From Vibrionales bacterium SWAT-3 (GTDB taxonomy: Bacteria; Pseudomonadota; Gammaproteobacteria; Enterobacterales; Vibrionaceae): a stretch of DNA of 64,000 nt. Positions 51,408 to 60,014 of the stretch are shown in pieces. Positions within the stretch are counted from its first letter, which is position 1; each line of letters starts with the position of its first letter. Both the position numbers and the translations under genes were made by a program. The DNA lies in NCBI GenBank assembly GCA_000169995.1, contig AAZW01000020.1:1-64000 (forward strand). Reading direction: 5' to 3'. The notes beneath the pieces are model-generated. The model searched no databases. It was given only the letters and a program-made list of their open reading frames with translations, and had not been told where the DNA came from.

Positions 51408-53525
51408 TTAAACCTTGAACTGATTAACCAATTTCTGTTGCTGCTGAGATAGCTGATCAATTTCATTACCCACTTGTTCAGAAGCTGCCGCTTGTTCCAA
51501 GATCTTCGCACTCAAGTCGCGAATATTAACCACACTCTGATTCACTTCACCGGAAACCGATTGTTGCTCTTCTGCTGCTCTTACGATCTGATTATTCATA
51601 TCACTGATCGCTTCAATCGAAGTAAATATCGAGCCGAGATCCTCCACCGCATTTTGAACGTGCAGAGCTGTATCGTTGGCAAGAATATTACCTTCTTGGA
51701 TCGCTTCCACCACATCTTGTGTACCCGCATGAACCTTATCGATCACCGCTCTGATCTCTCCTACGGATGATTGTGTGCGGCTTGCTAGGTTTCTCACCTC
51801 GTCTGCAACGACCGCAAAACCACGACCTTGCTCACCAGCACGAGCTGCCTCAATCGCCGCATTCAATGCTAACAAGTTAGTCTGTTCGGAGATCCCCTCG
51901 ATAACACTTAAGATCTCGGTGATATTACCGTTGTTCTTCGCTAGCTCTTCAACAATAGGCACGGCGCTCGACATGCGTTCCACCAGCTTTCTCATCTCAC
52001 CAGCGGAAAGCTCGATAACTTGTTGCCCTTGCTGAGCTGAACGATTTGCCTCACAAGCTGCGTCTACCGCAACTTCTGCGTTTTGTACTACTAAGCCAGC
52101 AGTTTGAGTCATCTCTTCTGCCGCTGTTGCTACCAGATCCACTTCTTTAAATTGAGACTCGCTGCTTTCACGAGTACTTGATGCAGATGCCTTCGCTTGA
52201 CTGGTCGTGTTTGCCACTTGTTCTGTGGTTTGAATAACTTCTTTGATCGTATGTTGCAGCTTATCTAGGAACAGATTAAAGCCTTTAGACAACTGACCGA
52301 TTTCATCTTGAGACTTCACTTCCAAGCGCTGCGTCAAATCACCTTCACCTGAAGCGATGTCATTCAACCTTTCCACTACCTGACGAATCGGCTTCACGAT
52401 AGACAACGAAGCAAATGCGATAATCGCTAGACCAAAGATAATAAATACCGTACCGGCAATGACTTCTGTTTTGATGCCTTCACTTAGCTTAGTGCTAATG
52501 ATGGAATCCAATTTATTGGCGTCAGCGACGACACTGTCTCTTGGAATTTCAAACAACACCCCCCAAGTTTGGTTAGCAGCAACAACAGGTGCAAACGCAA
52601 GTAACCACTCACCATTCTCGCTCCACTGGGTTGTCACTTCACCGCCGAAGATAAAATCGGTCATTAGGTCACTGTTGGTATTATCACTTTGGAAATTAGA
52701 ACCAACTGCAATGCTTGAATCGTCAGAAGCGATAACTGAGCCGTCTAGGCTAACCACATATGCTTTACCTGCACCGTTAAACAAACTCTGGTCAGATTGA
52801 GTAATCACACTGGTTAAGCCATCAAGTCTTAAGTCGATACCAAGAAAACCAATCGCAACATCGTCGACTAAAATTGGAACTGAAATAGAAGATGTCAATA
52901 ATGCTGTACCGCCGCTGTTCACCACTCGTGGGGTGCTGATACAGGTTTGCCCTGAAGATAACGGACAGTAAAAGCGCTCGCTATTGCTGTTGTCATTCAA
53001 TGTCGATTCCGAAAGCACGTTCGGCAGAACATTCTCACCATTATCCGCAACCTTCCAGTAAGGAGCGAAGCGCCCTTTCTCGTTAGAACCTACATAATCG
53101 GCATCGACATAGTTCGCATCTTCACTATCAAGTAAGTCAGGTTTGAATACGAGATAAGCACCTTGAATTGAATCGAAGTTTAAAACTGAACGACGCACCA
53201 TTTCGTCTAATGCCGTACGCAACTCTTCACTCGGTGTAAAGTTTTCATCTGCATTATTCTTTAGAAACTGGGCACTGGCCGCAAGCATCTCAGCGCGATA
53301 AATCGCTTCGTCAACATAGCGTTGAGTTTCTTGGGCATTAAGCTGAGAAACAGACGCCAACAATTGTTGAGTTTTATTGATCACTGATTCTGAGCTTTGA
53401 GATTTGATGACTTGTTGATTGCTCGTCGCGTTGTAGATCGAGAAACCAATAAGAGACAGTGACGTAATGATTAAACAACAACCCGCTAATAGAGTTATTT
53501 TCCACTGTACCGATAGAGAACGCAT
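51408..53525 (-). CDS. Methyl-accepting chemotaxis protein
   Basis: A 705-residue chemoreceptor. One N-terminal helix (about residues 10-30) is followed by a periplasmic sensor of about 330 residues with a Cache-like layout ([21 protein letters not shown]), then a second helix near 365-385 and a HAMP segment ([22 protein letters not shown]). The cytoplasmic signalling tip [32 protein letters not shown] is intact. The ligand is unknown. Convergent with roxA. Confidence 0.92.
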   Translation of the reverse strand: MRSLSVQWKITLLAGCCLIITSLSLIGFSIYNATSNQQVIKSQSSESVINKTQQLLASVSQLNAQETQRYVDEAIYRAEMLAASAQFLKNNADENFTPSEELRTALDEMVRRSVLNFDSIQGAYLVFKPDLLDSEDANYVDADYVGSNEKGRFAPYWKVADNGENVLPNVLSESTLNDNSNSERFYCPLSSGQTCISTPRVVNSGGTALLTSSISVPILVDDVAIGFLGIDLRLDGLTSVITQSDQSLFNGAGKAYVVSLDGSVIASDDSSIAVGSNFQSDNTNSDLMTDFIFGGEVTTQWSENGEWLLAFAPVVAANQTWGVLFEIPRDSVVADANKLDSIISTKLSEGIKTEVIAGTVFIIFGLAIIAFASLSIVKPIRQVVERLNDIASGEGDLTQRLEVKSQDEIGQLSKGFNLFLDKLQHTIKEVIQTTEQVANTTSQAKASASSTRESSESQFKEVDLVATAAEEMTQTAGLVVQNAEVAVDAACEANRSAQQGQQVIELSAGEMRKLVERMSSAVPIVEELAKNNGNITEILSVIEGISEQTNLLALNAAIEAARAGEQGRGFAVVADEVRNLASRTQSSVGEIRAVIDKVHAGTQDVVEAIQEGNILANDTALHVQNAVEDLGSIFTSIEAISDMNNQIVRAAEEQQSVSGEVNQSVVNIRDLSAKILEQAAASEQVGNEIDQLSQQQQKLVNQFKV

Positions 53526-53847
53526 TTAATATCCTTATTTAAGCCAAAAGACTTCCATAACCATAACTATCACATCGACAACGAATGGCTGTACACAATG
53601 TAGATAAGTTAGACGAATAGCTTAGCGAATAATTACAGCACAAATCGCTTACATATAAAACGAAAGTTTACACAAATGTTAACAAGCCGTGTCTTTGGCC
53701 TTTTGCCCCTGTGATTTCAAACAATCTACTCATGTGCTGCGGACGACTCGCCGTTGTTCTAAGAACTTTACAGTAGTCATAGCATTGATTTGTAAAACAA
53801 GCCCTCTCAGCCTCTCTTCATCACGCAATAATTTGAATTAGTTTTTC
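53526..53847. other. Chemoreceptor upstream region, no gene seen
   Basis: The 322 bases up to the ISL3 element hold no supported gene; they include the minus-strand promoter of the chemoreceptor and the left copy of the GTTTTTC target duplication (53841-53847). Confidence 0.4.
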
Positions 53848-55195
53848 GGCTCTTCTCCGCTTAGATGAGTCTATAAACTAACAATAAAACCGCTAACACA
53901 TTGATTTACAATCGCTTCCCACCTTATATATCAGTGTTGTAGTTTGTCGTTATTATCTTCCGCTCTATTTAACTTTAAAGGCCAATCCGTACAGTCTGTA
54001 ACGCTTGAAGAAAGCTCTCATTCAGTACTCGTCAAGTGCAAGCGAGATAGACGCTGTAAAGTTGTTGATCCTGAGACTGGAGCTCCGCGCACCGTCGACC
54101 ACTACGTTCACCGTCGCCTGTCGGATTTACCTGTCAGTGGTCGCCCTTGCGTTATAGAAATTGAATTGGCTCAGACAAGGGATAGGCTCGGCCGAAGGTT
54201 GATTGAAGAGGCTGATTTTGTTGATAAGGGGAGTCGTTATACAAAGAGGTTCTGTCACTTTATTAGTGGACTGTGCCGCTATATGAGCATCCACGCAGTG
54301 TCGAAGCATTTAGACATACGCTGGGAAACCGTGAAAAATATCGATAAAGCATTCCTTCTCTCTACCTTGCCTGCTTTAGAGCCTAAGAAGTTGACCAACC
54401 TTGTTCATATTGGCGTTGATGAAGTCGCCAGGGCTAAAGGCCATGATTATATGACCGTCGTTTATGATCTCGTTTCAGGACAACTTATTTGGGTTGACCA
54501 TGGGCGGACTTCAAACGTACTCATCAACTTTTTTGAACAATTATCACCGCAAACGAGAGACGGCATCCAAGCGGTATCAATGGATATGGGGCAATCTTAC
54601 CAATCAGCAGTGAGAAACGCTCTTCCGAATGCAGACATCGTTTTTGACCGGTTTCACGTTATGCAGAACTACTCTCTTCTGATAAGGAAAGAGCGTAATA
54701 AAGCGTTTAGGAAAGGAACACATGACGAGAAGAAAATGCTTAAAGGGACGCTATTTTTACTCCTCAAAAATGCGCCGAAATTAAGCGATAAGCAGTCAGA
54801 TAGGCTAGATGATTTACTGGAAAGCAATAAGACTCTTTGTACGATTTATATGCTCAAAGAGCAGCTTCAAGCCTTATGGGATGAACGTAATTTTGACTTG
54901 ATGATCGCAGCGCTTGATGCGTGGTGCCAGCTTGCTAAAAAGACGAGGATCTTATCTCTCATCAACTTTGCAGACGCGCTTTGGGAGAGAAGAGTTGGGA
55001 TCTGCAACTATGCAAAATATAAGCTGACGAATGCCCGAGTGGAAGCAGGGAATGTATCGATAGGTCTTCTTAGACGGAGAGCCCGAGGAGTAAGGGATAC
55101 TGATTACTTTAAATTGAAGATTAGACAAACCTCAATCCTAGAAACTCACTCTACCATTTATCCGGAAATCAAGCTCATCTAAGCGGAGAAGAGCC
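53848..55195 (+). mobile_element. ISL3-family insertion sequence
   Basis: A 1348-bp element with 22-bp perfect inverted repeats at 53848-53869 and 55174-55195 (GGCTCTTCTCCGCTTAGATG onward). It is flanked by the direct repeat GTTTTTC at 53841-53847 and 55196-55202. A single transposase is encoded. The intact ends and duplication suggest a recent insertion. Confidence 0.93.
53944..55182 (+). CDS. ISL3-family transposase
   Basis: A 412-residue DDE transposase with the ISL3 features HIGVDEVARAKGHDYMTVVYD, SMDMGQSYQSAVRNALPNA and FDRFHVMQNYSLLIRKERN. The start is a TTG; no ATG lies close upstream. The N-terminal zinc-finger region looks reduced: CKRDRRC is present, but the second Cys pair usually seen in the family is absent. 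The stop codon lies inside the right inverted repeat. Confidence 0.9.
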   Translation: MSLLSSALFNFKGQSVQSVTLEESSHSVLVKCKRDRRCKVVDPETGAPRTVDHYVHRRLSDLPVSGRPCVIEIELAQTRDRLGRRLIEEADFVDKGSRYTKRFCHFISGLCRYMSIHAVSKHLDIRWETVKNIDKAFLLSTLPALEPKKLTNLVHIGVDEVARAKGHDYMTVVYDLVSGQLIWVDHGRTSNVLINFFEQLSPQTRDGIQAVSMDMGQSYQSAVRNALPNADIVFDRFHVMQNYSLLIRKERNKAFRKGTHDEKKMLKGTLFLLLKNAPKLSDKQSDRLDDLLESNKTLCTIYMLKEQLQALWDERNFDLMIAALDAWCQLAKKTRILSLINFADALWERRVGICNYAKYKLTNARVEAGNVSIGLLRRRARGVRDTDYFKLKIRQTSILETHSTIYPEIKLI

Positions 55196-55373
55196 GTTTT
55201 TCTAATCTATGCTATAGATTTTTATCTTGATCAACTTCACACTTTTTGATTGCTAATTCGGCAATCAAACTCTAATATCTCGCGCCTAGATTCCCTAATC
55301 GCTTTATTCAATTGGCTCTTCCTGATGGAGCGCTAAGGCTTTTTACGTTTTTAATTTTTGGAGAGATACGCAA

Positions 55374-56579
55374 ATGTCCGCCTCGTTTCCATTAGCGAAA
55401 CTTACCTTTTTAATCGCTATTCTGACAGCCGTAGGTCAAATGACTCAAACGATGTACGTGCCTTCTATCGGTCATATGGCAGGTGAGTTCTTGGTTTCTG
55501 CGTCTTCACTTCAAGCTGTGATGGCGTGTTACCTGATCCCTTATGGTTTGTCGCAATTTGTTTACGGTCCGCTTTCAGATCGCCTCGGTCGTAAACCAAT
55601 CATCGTCGCAGGCTTAGTTATCTATATCCTAGGTACCTTGGTAGCCTTATTTGCTCATGAATACGAATGGTTCTTGGTGGGTAGCTTTATTCAAGGCTTG
55701 GGCATTGGTTGTGGCGGCGCAATGTCTCGTACATTGACCCGTGACTGTTTTGAGGGCGCTGAGTTACACCGTGCAAACAGCTTAATCAGCATGTGTGTGA
55801 TCTTTTCCCCATTAATGGCACCTGTATTGGGCGGTTACCTAACAGAAACGTTCGGCTGGCGTTCAAGCTACTTGTTCCTAGCACTGTTTGGTATCGCTGT
55901 GGTGATCACCATGATGACCAGCATGATGGAAACATTGCCAAAAGAGCGACGCAAAAATGAATCAGTAGTCAACAGCTACAAATTCGTTCTGTCTGACAAA
56001 CGCTTCCAAGGTTTCTTACTGGTACTGGTGGCAACATTTGCGGGCGTGGCAGTGTTCGAGGCAGCAGCTGGCGTATTGCTTGGCGGTGTACTTGGCTTAC
56101 CTGCAACCACCGTGAGTTTGCTGTTTGTATTACCGATTCCGGGTTACCTTGTGGGTGCAGGTCTATCGAGTTACATCGCGCAACGTCGCTCTGAGCGCCG
56201 AGCACTGAATGTTGGTCTAGTATCGATCTTAGTTGGCTCAGCTGTGGTGCTAATCCCGGGTCTGTTTGGTCAAACAACCGCATTAACTTTGATTGGCGGT
56301 GCAACCATTTACTTCTTGGGCGCTGGTATCTTATTTCCAGCCGCGACAACGGGAGCACTTTCGCCATTCCCATATCACGCAGGTACGGGAGGCGCGATCT
56401 TAGGTGGTATGCAGAATCTGGGTGCCGGTATTGCTACACTGTTGGCATCGTTCTTCCCAGCTCAAGATCAACTGCCACTGGGTTGCTTGATGATTACCAT
56501 GTCACTTATCGCTATGCTTGGTTTACGTTGGGTTAATCGTAAGCCTGACCACTCAAACGAAATGCCATTGGCTATCTAG
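55374..56579 (+). CDS. emrD: EmrD-like multidrug efflux MFS transporter
   Basis: A 401-residue 12-helix major facilitator transporter. It has the motif A segment GPLSDRLGRKPIIVAG (about residues 67-82) and a late GMQNLGAGIATLLASF region typical of the Bcr/EmrD drug-proton antiporters. EmrD exports hydrophobic compounds in Escherichia coli. The ribosome site GGAGAGATACGCAA is good. A terminator follows. The name emrD is by resemblance only. Confidence 0.83.
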   Translation: MSASFPLAKLTFLIAILTAVGQMTQTMYVPSIGHMAGEFLVSASSLQAVMACYLIPYGLSQFVYGPLSDRLGRKPIIVAGLVIYILGTLVALFAHEYEWFLVGSFIQGLGIGCGGAMSRTLTRDCFEGAELHRANSLISMCVIFSPLMAPVLGGYLTETFGWRSSYLFLALFGIAVVITMMTSMMETLPKERRKNESVVNSYKFVLSDKRFQGFLLVLVATFAGVAVFEAAAGVLLGGVLGLPATTVSLLFVLPIPGYLVGAGLSSYIAQRRSERRALNVGLVSILVGSAVVLIPGLFGQTTALTLIGGATIYFLGAGILFPAATTGALSPFPYHAGTGGAILGGMQNLGAGIATLLASFFPAQDQLPLGCLMITMSLIAMLGLRWVNRKPDHSNEMPLAI

Positions 56580-56607
56580 AGTAAAACGCAACTCCTACCT
56601 TACAAAT

Positions 56608-56640
56608 AGAGGGACATGCTGAAAGGCGTGTCCCTTTTTT
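56608..56640 (+). terminator. Terminator after emrD-like gene
   Basis: AGGGACA/TGTCCCT stem with a 12-base loop followed by six T. Confidence 0.8.
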
Positions 56641-56835
56641 ATTACCCGTTTACCCTTGCATGATGTCTACCACTAATTTAATCAAACATTACTTTGATTT
56701 TTTAAAAACAATAACAGACACTTACGATGAAAGTGCATATCCAGAATCCAATTATAAATAATATCACTGGAAGGAAACTAACCACTAAAGGATGCTGGCA
56801 ATAAAACGAGTAAGGTGCACACTAAGGATATATAG

Positions 56836-59001
56836 ATGCGTTTCGCTTTAACCACATTAGCCGTATCGGTCGCGCTTGTCGCCGGATGCAGCAATCAAGG
56901 AACAACAACCATGAACCACTACTCTCCATCGCAACTCATCGCTCAACAAACCCAAGCTCCCGTTGCTAAGAAAGTCCCTCATTCAATGACGACTCATGGT
57001 GACACGCGAATTGATGATTACTATTGGATGCGTGATGATGAACGCCAAGATCCGGAGATCTTGCAGCACCTCGAGCAAGAGAACCAATATGCCGAGACTG
57101 TGCTGAAACATACAGAAGCATCTCAAGAACAATTATTTGAAGAGATCAAAAGCCGAATCGCGAAAGACGACAATTCGGTACCGGTTCGCAAAGGCAGCTA
57201 CTACTACTCAAATAAAGTCACAGGTGACAATGAATACCCAGTTCATTTGCGCGAAAAACACTTTTTAGGAATAGACAAACAAGTCATCTTAGACGTTAAC
57301 GAACTCGCCAAAGAACATGAATTCTTCAGCATTGGTGGCCTATCAGTCAGCCCGAACGAAAATATGTTGGCCTATGGCGAAGATACACTGAGCCGCCGTA
57401 TTTACACCATTAAGATTAAAGACCTGACAACTGGCGAATACCTAAACGACGAAATTGAAGGCGCTTCGAGCGCTATCGCATGGCAAAACGACAACCAAGC
57501 CTTCTACTACATCAAGAAAGATCCACAAACTTTACTCGGCTATCAAGTTTACCGCCACGTATTGGGTACACCTCAAACAAGCGATGAGCTGGTCTACGAA
57601 GAAGCTGACAGCGCTTACTACACCAGCATCAGTAAGAGTAAAGATGGCGAGCAGGTATACATTTGGCACTCGAGCACTGAAACCAGTGGTGTTTCAATTA
57701 TTGATGCCAATAACCCAAATGCAAAAGCCGAAGCCTTCTACCCAAGAGAAACGGGTATTGAGTACAGCATCGCCAAGCTAGAGGATTGGTATTACATCTA
57801 CACCAACTACCAAGCGGTCAACTTCCGTTTGATGAAAACAACGGCTGAAGACATGCATGACCGTTCAAAATGGGTCGATGTCATTCCAGCTGACGACAAC
57901 GTACAGCTTGTCGATTTTGAGCTATTTAATGATCATCTGGTTTACGAGCAGCGTTCAAATGGCTTGTCTATAGTGAAGGTTCGTCAACTCTCTACAGGCA
58001 AAGAATTTCCACTTGAGTTCAACGACACCGCTTTTGCTGCCTACCTAACAAGTAACTATGAGTTAGATAACTCAAAAGTTCGAGTCTATTACAGTAGCTT
58101 AACGACTCCGGGTACTTACTATGATTTCGACCTTAATACAGGTGAATCCGAGATCATGAAGCAAACACCCGTATTAGGTGATTTCGATGCTGATAATTAC
58201 CAATCAGAGCGAATCATGATCACGGCTCGCGATGGTAAGCAAGTACCAGTCTCTTTGGTTTATCGCAAAGATCTATTCAAGAAAGACGGTACTAACCCTC
58301 TCTACCAATATGCCTACGGATCTTACGGGCACACAATCGAACCAACTTTTAGCTCAGCTCGTCTTAGCCTACTTGATCGCGGATTCGTTTATGCTATCGC
58401 GCATATTCGAGGTTCAGAGATGTTGGGACGCCCTTGGTATGAAGATGGCAAAAAGCTGACTAAACAAAACACGTTCAATGACTTCATCGATGTCACCAAA
58501 AGCCTAGTTAAAGAAGGTTATGGCGCGAAAGATAAAGTGTTCGCTGTAGGCGGTTCGGCAGGCGGTCTGTTGATGGGCGCAATCATCAACCAAGCGCCGG
58601 AGTTGTATCGAGGCATCGGCGCTCATATTCCATTTGTTGACGTGGTAACGACCATGCTTGATGAATCAATTCCTCTTACAACTAACGAGTATGACGAATG
58701 GGGCAATCCCAACAATAAAACCTACTACGATTACATGTTGAGTTACTCGCCATACGACAACGTGAAGGCTCAAAACTACCCGAATATGTTGGTGACAACA
58801 GGTCTACATGATTCGCAAGTACAGTACTTTGAACCTATGAAGTGGGTAGCCAAACTGCGTGAGATGAAAACTGACAACAACGTACTTGTGTTCAAAACCG
58901 ACATGGAAGCAGGTCACGGTGGTGCATCAGGTCGATTTAAACGATTAAAAGAAGACGCACTGGAATACGCGTTCTTTTTAGATTTACTCAAGACTCAATA
59001 G
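56836..59001 (+). CDS. ptrB: Oligopeptidase B-type S9A peptidase, predicted lipoprotein
   Basis: A 721-residue prolyl-oligopeptidase-family serine peptidase. The beta-propeller start PHSMTTHGDTRIDDYYWMRDD and the C-terminal catalytic domain are clear: nucleophile Ser in VGGSAGGLLMG, Asp in TGLHDSQVQYFEP, His in MEAGHGGASGR. Oligopeptidase B cleaves after Arg and Lys. The N-terminus here is MRFALTTLAVSVALVAGC, a lipobox with Cys18, so this copy is predicted to be an exported lipoprotein, unlike the cytosolic Escherichia coli enzyme. Confidence 0.88.
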   Translation: MRFALTTLAVSVALVAGCSNQGTTTMNHYSPSQLIAQQTQAPVAKKVPHSMTTHGDTRIDDYYWMRDDERQDPEILQHLEQENQYAETVLKHTEASQEQLFEEIKSRIAKDDNSVPVRKGSYYYSNKVTGDNEYPVHLREKHFLGIDKQVILDVNELAKEHEFFSIGGLSVSPNENMLAYGEDTLSRRIYTIKIKDLTTGEYLNDEIEGASSAIAWQNDNQAFYYIKKDPQTLLGYQVYRHVLGTPQTSDELVYEEADSAYYTSISKSKDGEQVYIWHSSTETSGVSIIDANNPNAKAEAFYPRETGIEYSIAKLEDWYYIYTNYQAVNFRLMKTTAEDMHDRSKWVDVIPADDNVQLVDFELFNDHLVYEQRSNGLSIVKVRQLSTGKEFPLEFNDTAFAAYLTSNYELDNSKVRVYYSSLTTPGTYYDFDLNTGESEIMKQTPVLGDFDADNYQSERIMITARDGKQVPVSLVYRKDLFKKDGTNPLYQYAYGSYGHTIEPTFSSARLSLLDRGFVYAIAHIRGSEMLGRPWYEDGKKLTKQNTFNDFIDVTKSLVKEGYGAKDKVFAVGGSAGGLLMGAIINQAPELYRGIGAHIPFVDVVTTMLDESIPLTTNEYDEWGNPNNKTYYDYMLSYSPYDNVKAQNYPNMLVTTGLHDSQVQYFEPMKWVAKLREMKTDNNVLVFKTDMEAGHGGASGRFKRLKEDALEYAFFLDLLKTQ

Positions 59002-59168
59002 ATTCAACGTAAACGTAAGTCGTCACGTCATTTTATGTCGCCATTTTGTCTCTGCAAATGGCGACATACATTATTAAGCATGGTTAAATACGATTAACTA
59101 TGAAACTCACCAAATCAAATAATCTTTGCGGCACTATAGGCAAAGGTTTACGAGAGGTATAAAAATAA

Positions 59169-59975
59169 ATGAAAGTAATTAGCTTCAACATCAATGGCCT
59201 AAGAGCTCGCCTTCACCAACTGCAAGCGGTTATCGACAAACACCAACCTGACGTAATTGGTTTACAAGAGATCAAAGTGCACGACGAGGCCTTCCCAATT
59301 GCTGATGTTGAAGCAATGGGCTACAAGGTTTACTTCCACGGGCAAAAAGCACACTACGGTGTTGCTATGCTGTGTAAGCAAGAACCTATCTCTGTACAGA
59401 AGGGTTTCCCAACAGACAATGAAGACCATCAAAAACGTATGATCATGGCGACGTTTGAAGATGAAAATGGCGAAAAGGTTACTGTGCTAAATGGCTACTT
59501 CCCTCAAGGGGACAACATCAAGCATGAAACCAAATACCCATACAAACGTGAGTTCTACAAAGACTTGATGACCTACCTGAACGACTATCACAACAATGAT
59601 GAGCAGATCATCGTGATGGGTGACATCAATATCAGCCCTATCGATGCAGACATCGGTATCGGCGAGCCAAATGCAAAACGTTGGTTGAAAACGGGCAAGT
59701 GTTCATTCCAGCCTGAAGAGCGTGAATGGCTAAAAGCATTAATGGATTGGGGCTTCGTTGATACATTCCGTCAACTACACCCAGAAGTCACAGATCAATA
59801 CTCATGGTTTGATTACCGTTCAAAAGGTTTCCTTGATAACCGCGGCCTGCGTATTGATGTAGTCCTAGCAACTCAGAAACTTGCTGATAAGTGTACTGAA
59901 GCAGGCATCGACTACGAACTGCGCGGTATAGAAAAACCATCAGATCACGCGCCAATTTGGTCAACGTTTAAATAA
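59169..59975 (+). CDS. xthA: Exodeoxyribonuclease III
   Basis: ExoIII is the main apurinic/apyrimidinic endonuclease and 3'-5' exonuclease of base-excision repair. The 268-residue protein starts [18 protein letters not shown] and has the metal-binding Glu in GLQEIKVHD, the DNase core [14 protein letters not shown], and the ending [13 protein letters not shown] with its His. The ribosome site GAGAGGTATAAAAATAA precedes the ATG. A terminator follows. Confidence 0.97.
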   Translation: MKVISFNINGLRARLHQLQAVIDKHQPDVIGLQEIKVHDEAFPIADVEAMGYKVYFHGQKAHYGVAMLCKQEPISVQKGFPTDNEDHQKRMIMATFEDENGEKVTVLNGYFPQGDNIKHETKYPYKREFYKDLMTYLNDYHNNDEQIIVMGDINISPIDADIGIGEPNAKRWLKTGKCSFQPEEREWLKALMDWGFVDTFRQLHPEVTDQYSWFDYRSKGFLDNRGLRIDVVLATQKLADKCTEAGIDYELRGIEKPSDHAPIWSTFK

Positions 59976-60008
59976 AAAATCAGGGAGCATTTGCTCCCTG
60001 ATTACTTT
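59975..60008. terminator. Bidirectional terminator between xthA and impA-like gene
   Basis: AATCAGGGAGCA/TGCTCCCTGATT stem with A and T runs outside, between convergent genes. Confidence 0.9.
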
Positions 60009-60014
60009 CCGAGT

